A DNA stretch of 7,205 bases from an uncultured Synergistales bacterium (lineage in GTDB: Bacteria > Synergistota > Synergistia > Synergistales > Aminobacteriaceae), in assembly GCA_905233515.1 (NCBI GenBank), contig CAJOEQ010000040.1, forward strand, positions 1 to 7,205. Reading direction: 5' to 3'. The position numbers and the translations under genes are program-made. Within the stretch, counting starts at the first letter, position 1; each line of letters begins with the position of its first letter. Positions 6,001-7,205 of this stretch are shown one piece after another. The notes below the pieces were generated by a model. That model did not search any database, was not told the origin of the DNA, and was given only the letters and a program-made list of their open reading frames with translations.

Positions 6001-7173
6001 ATGGAGATGTATTTAACGGCCCTAAAGGATCTAATGCTCCAGTCAGGTTTTGCGGGACTCTCTCAAGGAAATATTATCATGATTATAGTAGCGTTTGTCC
6101 TGCTTTATCTCGCAATAGGCAAAGGATTCGAGCCCTTATTACTTGTTCCAATAGCATTTGGATGCTTGCTTGTTAATTTGCCTCTTTCAGGAATAACTGA
6201 CGGATATAACGAGGCCACTCACACGATAGGATTTTTGCGTTCGTTATATTACGGTGCAGAGTTCGAAATTTACCCGATTTTGATATTTTTAGGAATCGGA
6301 GCAATGACAGATTTTGCGCCTTTAATTGCTAATCCCATAACATTTTTACTCGGAGCGGCGGCACAATTCGGCGTTTTCGTTGCATTTATCGGAGCTAACT
6401 GGGTGGGAGCTTTGACGGGCGGCCTTGTGTCATTCAACATCAAAGAAGCTGCGAGCATTGCAATTATCGGAGGTGCTGACGGGCCGACAAGTATTTATTT
6501 AACGGTCATGCTTGGACAAAAGCAGATTTTAGGAGCTGTAGCAGTTGCCGCATATAGTTATATGTCGCTAGTTCCCATGATTCAGCCTCCTGTTATTTTC
6601 GCAATGACCAGCAAGAAAGATCGCGGAATCATAATGGGACAATTAAGACCAGTCAGCAAGCGTGAAAAAATATTATTCCCGATTATCTGCACGGTTATAT
6701 CGGGCTTGATACTTCCTGCGTGTGTGCCTCTTGTAGGGACGTTAATGTTTGGAAATCTGCTCAAAGAATGCGGAGTAACTGACAGATTAAGCAATACCGC
6801 GCAAAATGAGTTAATGAATATCGTTACAATTTTCTTAGCTTTATCTGTAGGCTCAACAATGGAAGCTGATAAATTCTTAACTCTTCAGACGCTTGCAATT
6901 ATTTGTCTTGGACTCGTGGCGTTTGCATTCTCGACGTTCGGCGGTCTTGTGTTCGGTCAAATTATGAAGCATTTATCAGGCGGCAAAATTAACCCGATGA
7001 TCGGAGCTGCTGGAGTCTCTGCTGTTCCTATGGCTGCTCGTGTAGTTCAAAGATGTGTGCAGAAAGAATATCCGGGGCATTTCCTGTTAATGCACGCGAT
7101 GGGCCCGAATGTTGCCGGAGTTATTGGTACTGCTGTAGCTGCTGGCGTTATGTTGACTCTTTTATCGCAGTAA
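6001..7173 (+). CDS. Sodium-translocating decarboxylase beta subunit (OadB/GcdB/MmdB family)
   Basis: This is the integral-membrane subunit that decarboxylates carboxybiotin and couples the reaction to Na+ export, for oxaloacetate, glutaconyl-CoA or methylmalonyl-CoA decarboxylases. The 390 residues are close to the length of GcdB/MmdB forms and shorter than Klebsiella OadB. It has the GANWVGALTGG segment (131-141), the signature GGADGPTS (157-164) and NPMIGAAGVSAVPMAARV (331-348). Asp160 aligns by spacing with Klebsiella OadB Asp203; Asn331, Gly335 and Ser340 match Asn373, Gly377 and Ser382, the sodium-path residues. ATG 6001 is preceded by AAAGGA (5983-5988), a rather long 12-base gap. Substrate cannot be told from the beta subunit alone, and the alpha, gamma and biotin-carrier subunits are not visible; they could lie downstream of the window. 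Confidence 0.95.
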   Translation: MEMYLTALKDLMLQSGFAGLSQGNIIMIIVAFVLLYLAIGKGFEPLLLVPIAFGCLLVNLPLSGITDGYNEATHTIGFLRSLYYGAEFEIYPILIFLGIGAMTDFAPLIANPITFLLGAAAQFGVFVAFIGANWVGALTGGLVSFNIKEAASIAIIGGADGPTSIYLTVMLGQKQILGAVAVAAYSYMSLVPMIQPPVIFAMTSKKDRGIIMGQLRPVSKREKILFPIICTVISGLILPACVPLVGTLMFGNLLKECGVTDRLSNTAQNELMNIVTIFLALSVGSTMEADKFLTLQTLAIICLGLVAFAFSTFGGLVFGQIMKHLSGGKINPMIGAAGVSAVPMAARVVQRCVQKEYPGHFLLMHAMGPNVAGVIGTAVAAGVMLTLLSQ

Positions 7174-7205
7174 GATTTAAGATTTATAAAAATTTAATTT
7201 TGCTA
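7174..7205. other. AT-rich spacer at the window end
   Basis: The last 32 bases are A/T-rich with no hairpin terminator and no start codon backed by a ribosome-binding site. Whether the decarboxylase operon continues cannot be seen. Confidence 0.5.

Noticed and set aside
5328..6794. Short - strand frames within the antiporter and decarboxylase genes
   Set aside because: They are antisense shadows of membrane-protein genes with clear family motifs and have no initiation signals.
1..7205. Mobile elements, CRISPR arrays or phage genes
   Set aside because: I see no transposase or integrase motifs, terminal inverted repeats with target duplications, regularly spaced repeats or phage-type proteins.

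Overview
The window is a low-GC bacterial chromosome segment, densely packed and coded almost wholly on the + strand. It looks like a strict or facultative anaerobe that uses a sodium cycle: it carries the membrane subunit of a Na+-pumping decarboxylase, a Na+/H+-type antiporter and a LarE nickel-cofactor enzyme of the three-cysteine type. The SRP RNA is the short type without an Alu domain, which argues against typical Bacilli and Clostridia. A low-GC Synergistota-like or other diderm anaerobe would fit, but the sequence does not settle the lineage.

Layout. Positions 1-135 are an AT-rich leader. larE (136-930) is followed closely by lepA (977-2785). The hemW frame (2769-3866) starts inside the last codons of lepA. 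A seven-copy AAT repeat across that junction gives tandem stop codons in the lepA frame and an Asn7 tract in the hemW frame. The -10 box of the SRP RNA promoter overlaps the hemW stop codon, and the SRP RNA (about 3880-3973) follows at once with its own U-tract. Next is a roughly 500-base gap with no convincing protein gene. It is not empty: the - strand carries two overlapping promoter-like elements, one an exact TTGACA-16-TATAAT. They point towards a hairpin with nine U residues about 180 bases away. I read this as an unannotated small RNA with an unpaired-looking C6 segment. A CPA2-type cation/proton antiporter (4480-5910, TTG start) and the beta subunit of a sodium-translocating decarboxylase (6001-7173) complete the window, each with its own likely promoter.

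How the genes fit together. lepA, hemW and the SRP RNA form a translation/cofactor/export housekeeping block; lepA-hemW adjacency is also known in Bacillus. The last two genes plausibly share sodium handling: the decarboxylase exports Na+ and the antiporter exchanges cations for protons. The other decarboxylase subunits and the other lar genes are not in the window. The main candidate for something undescribed is the - strand small RNA at about 4007-4184.
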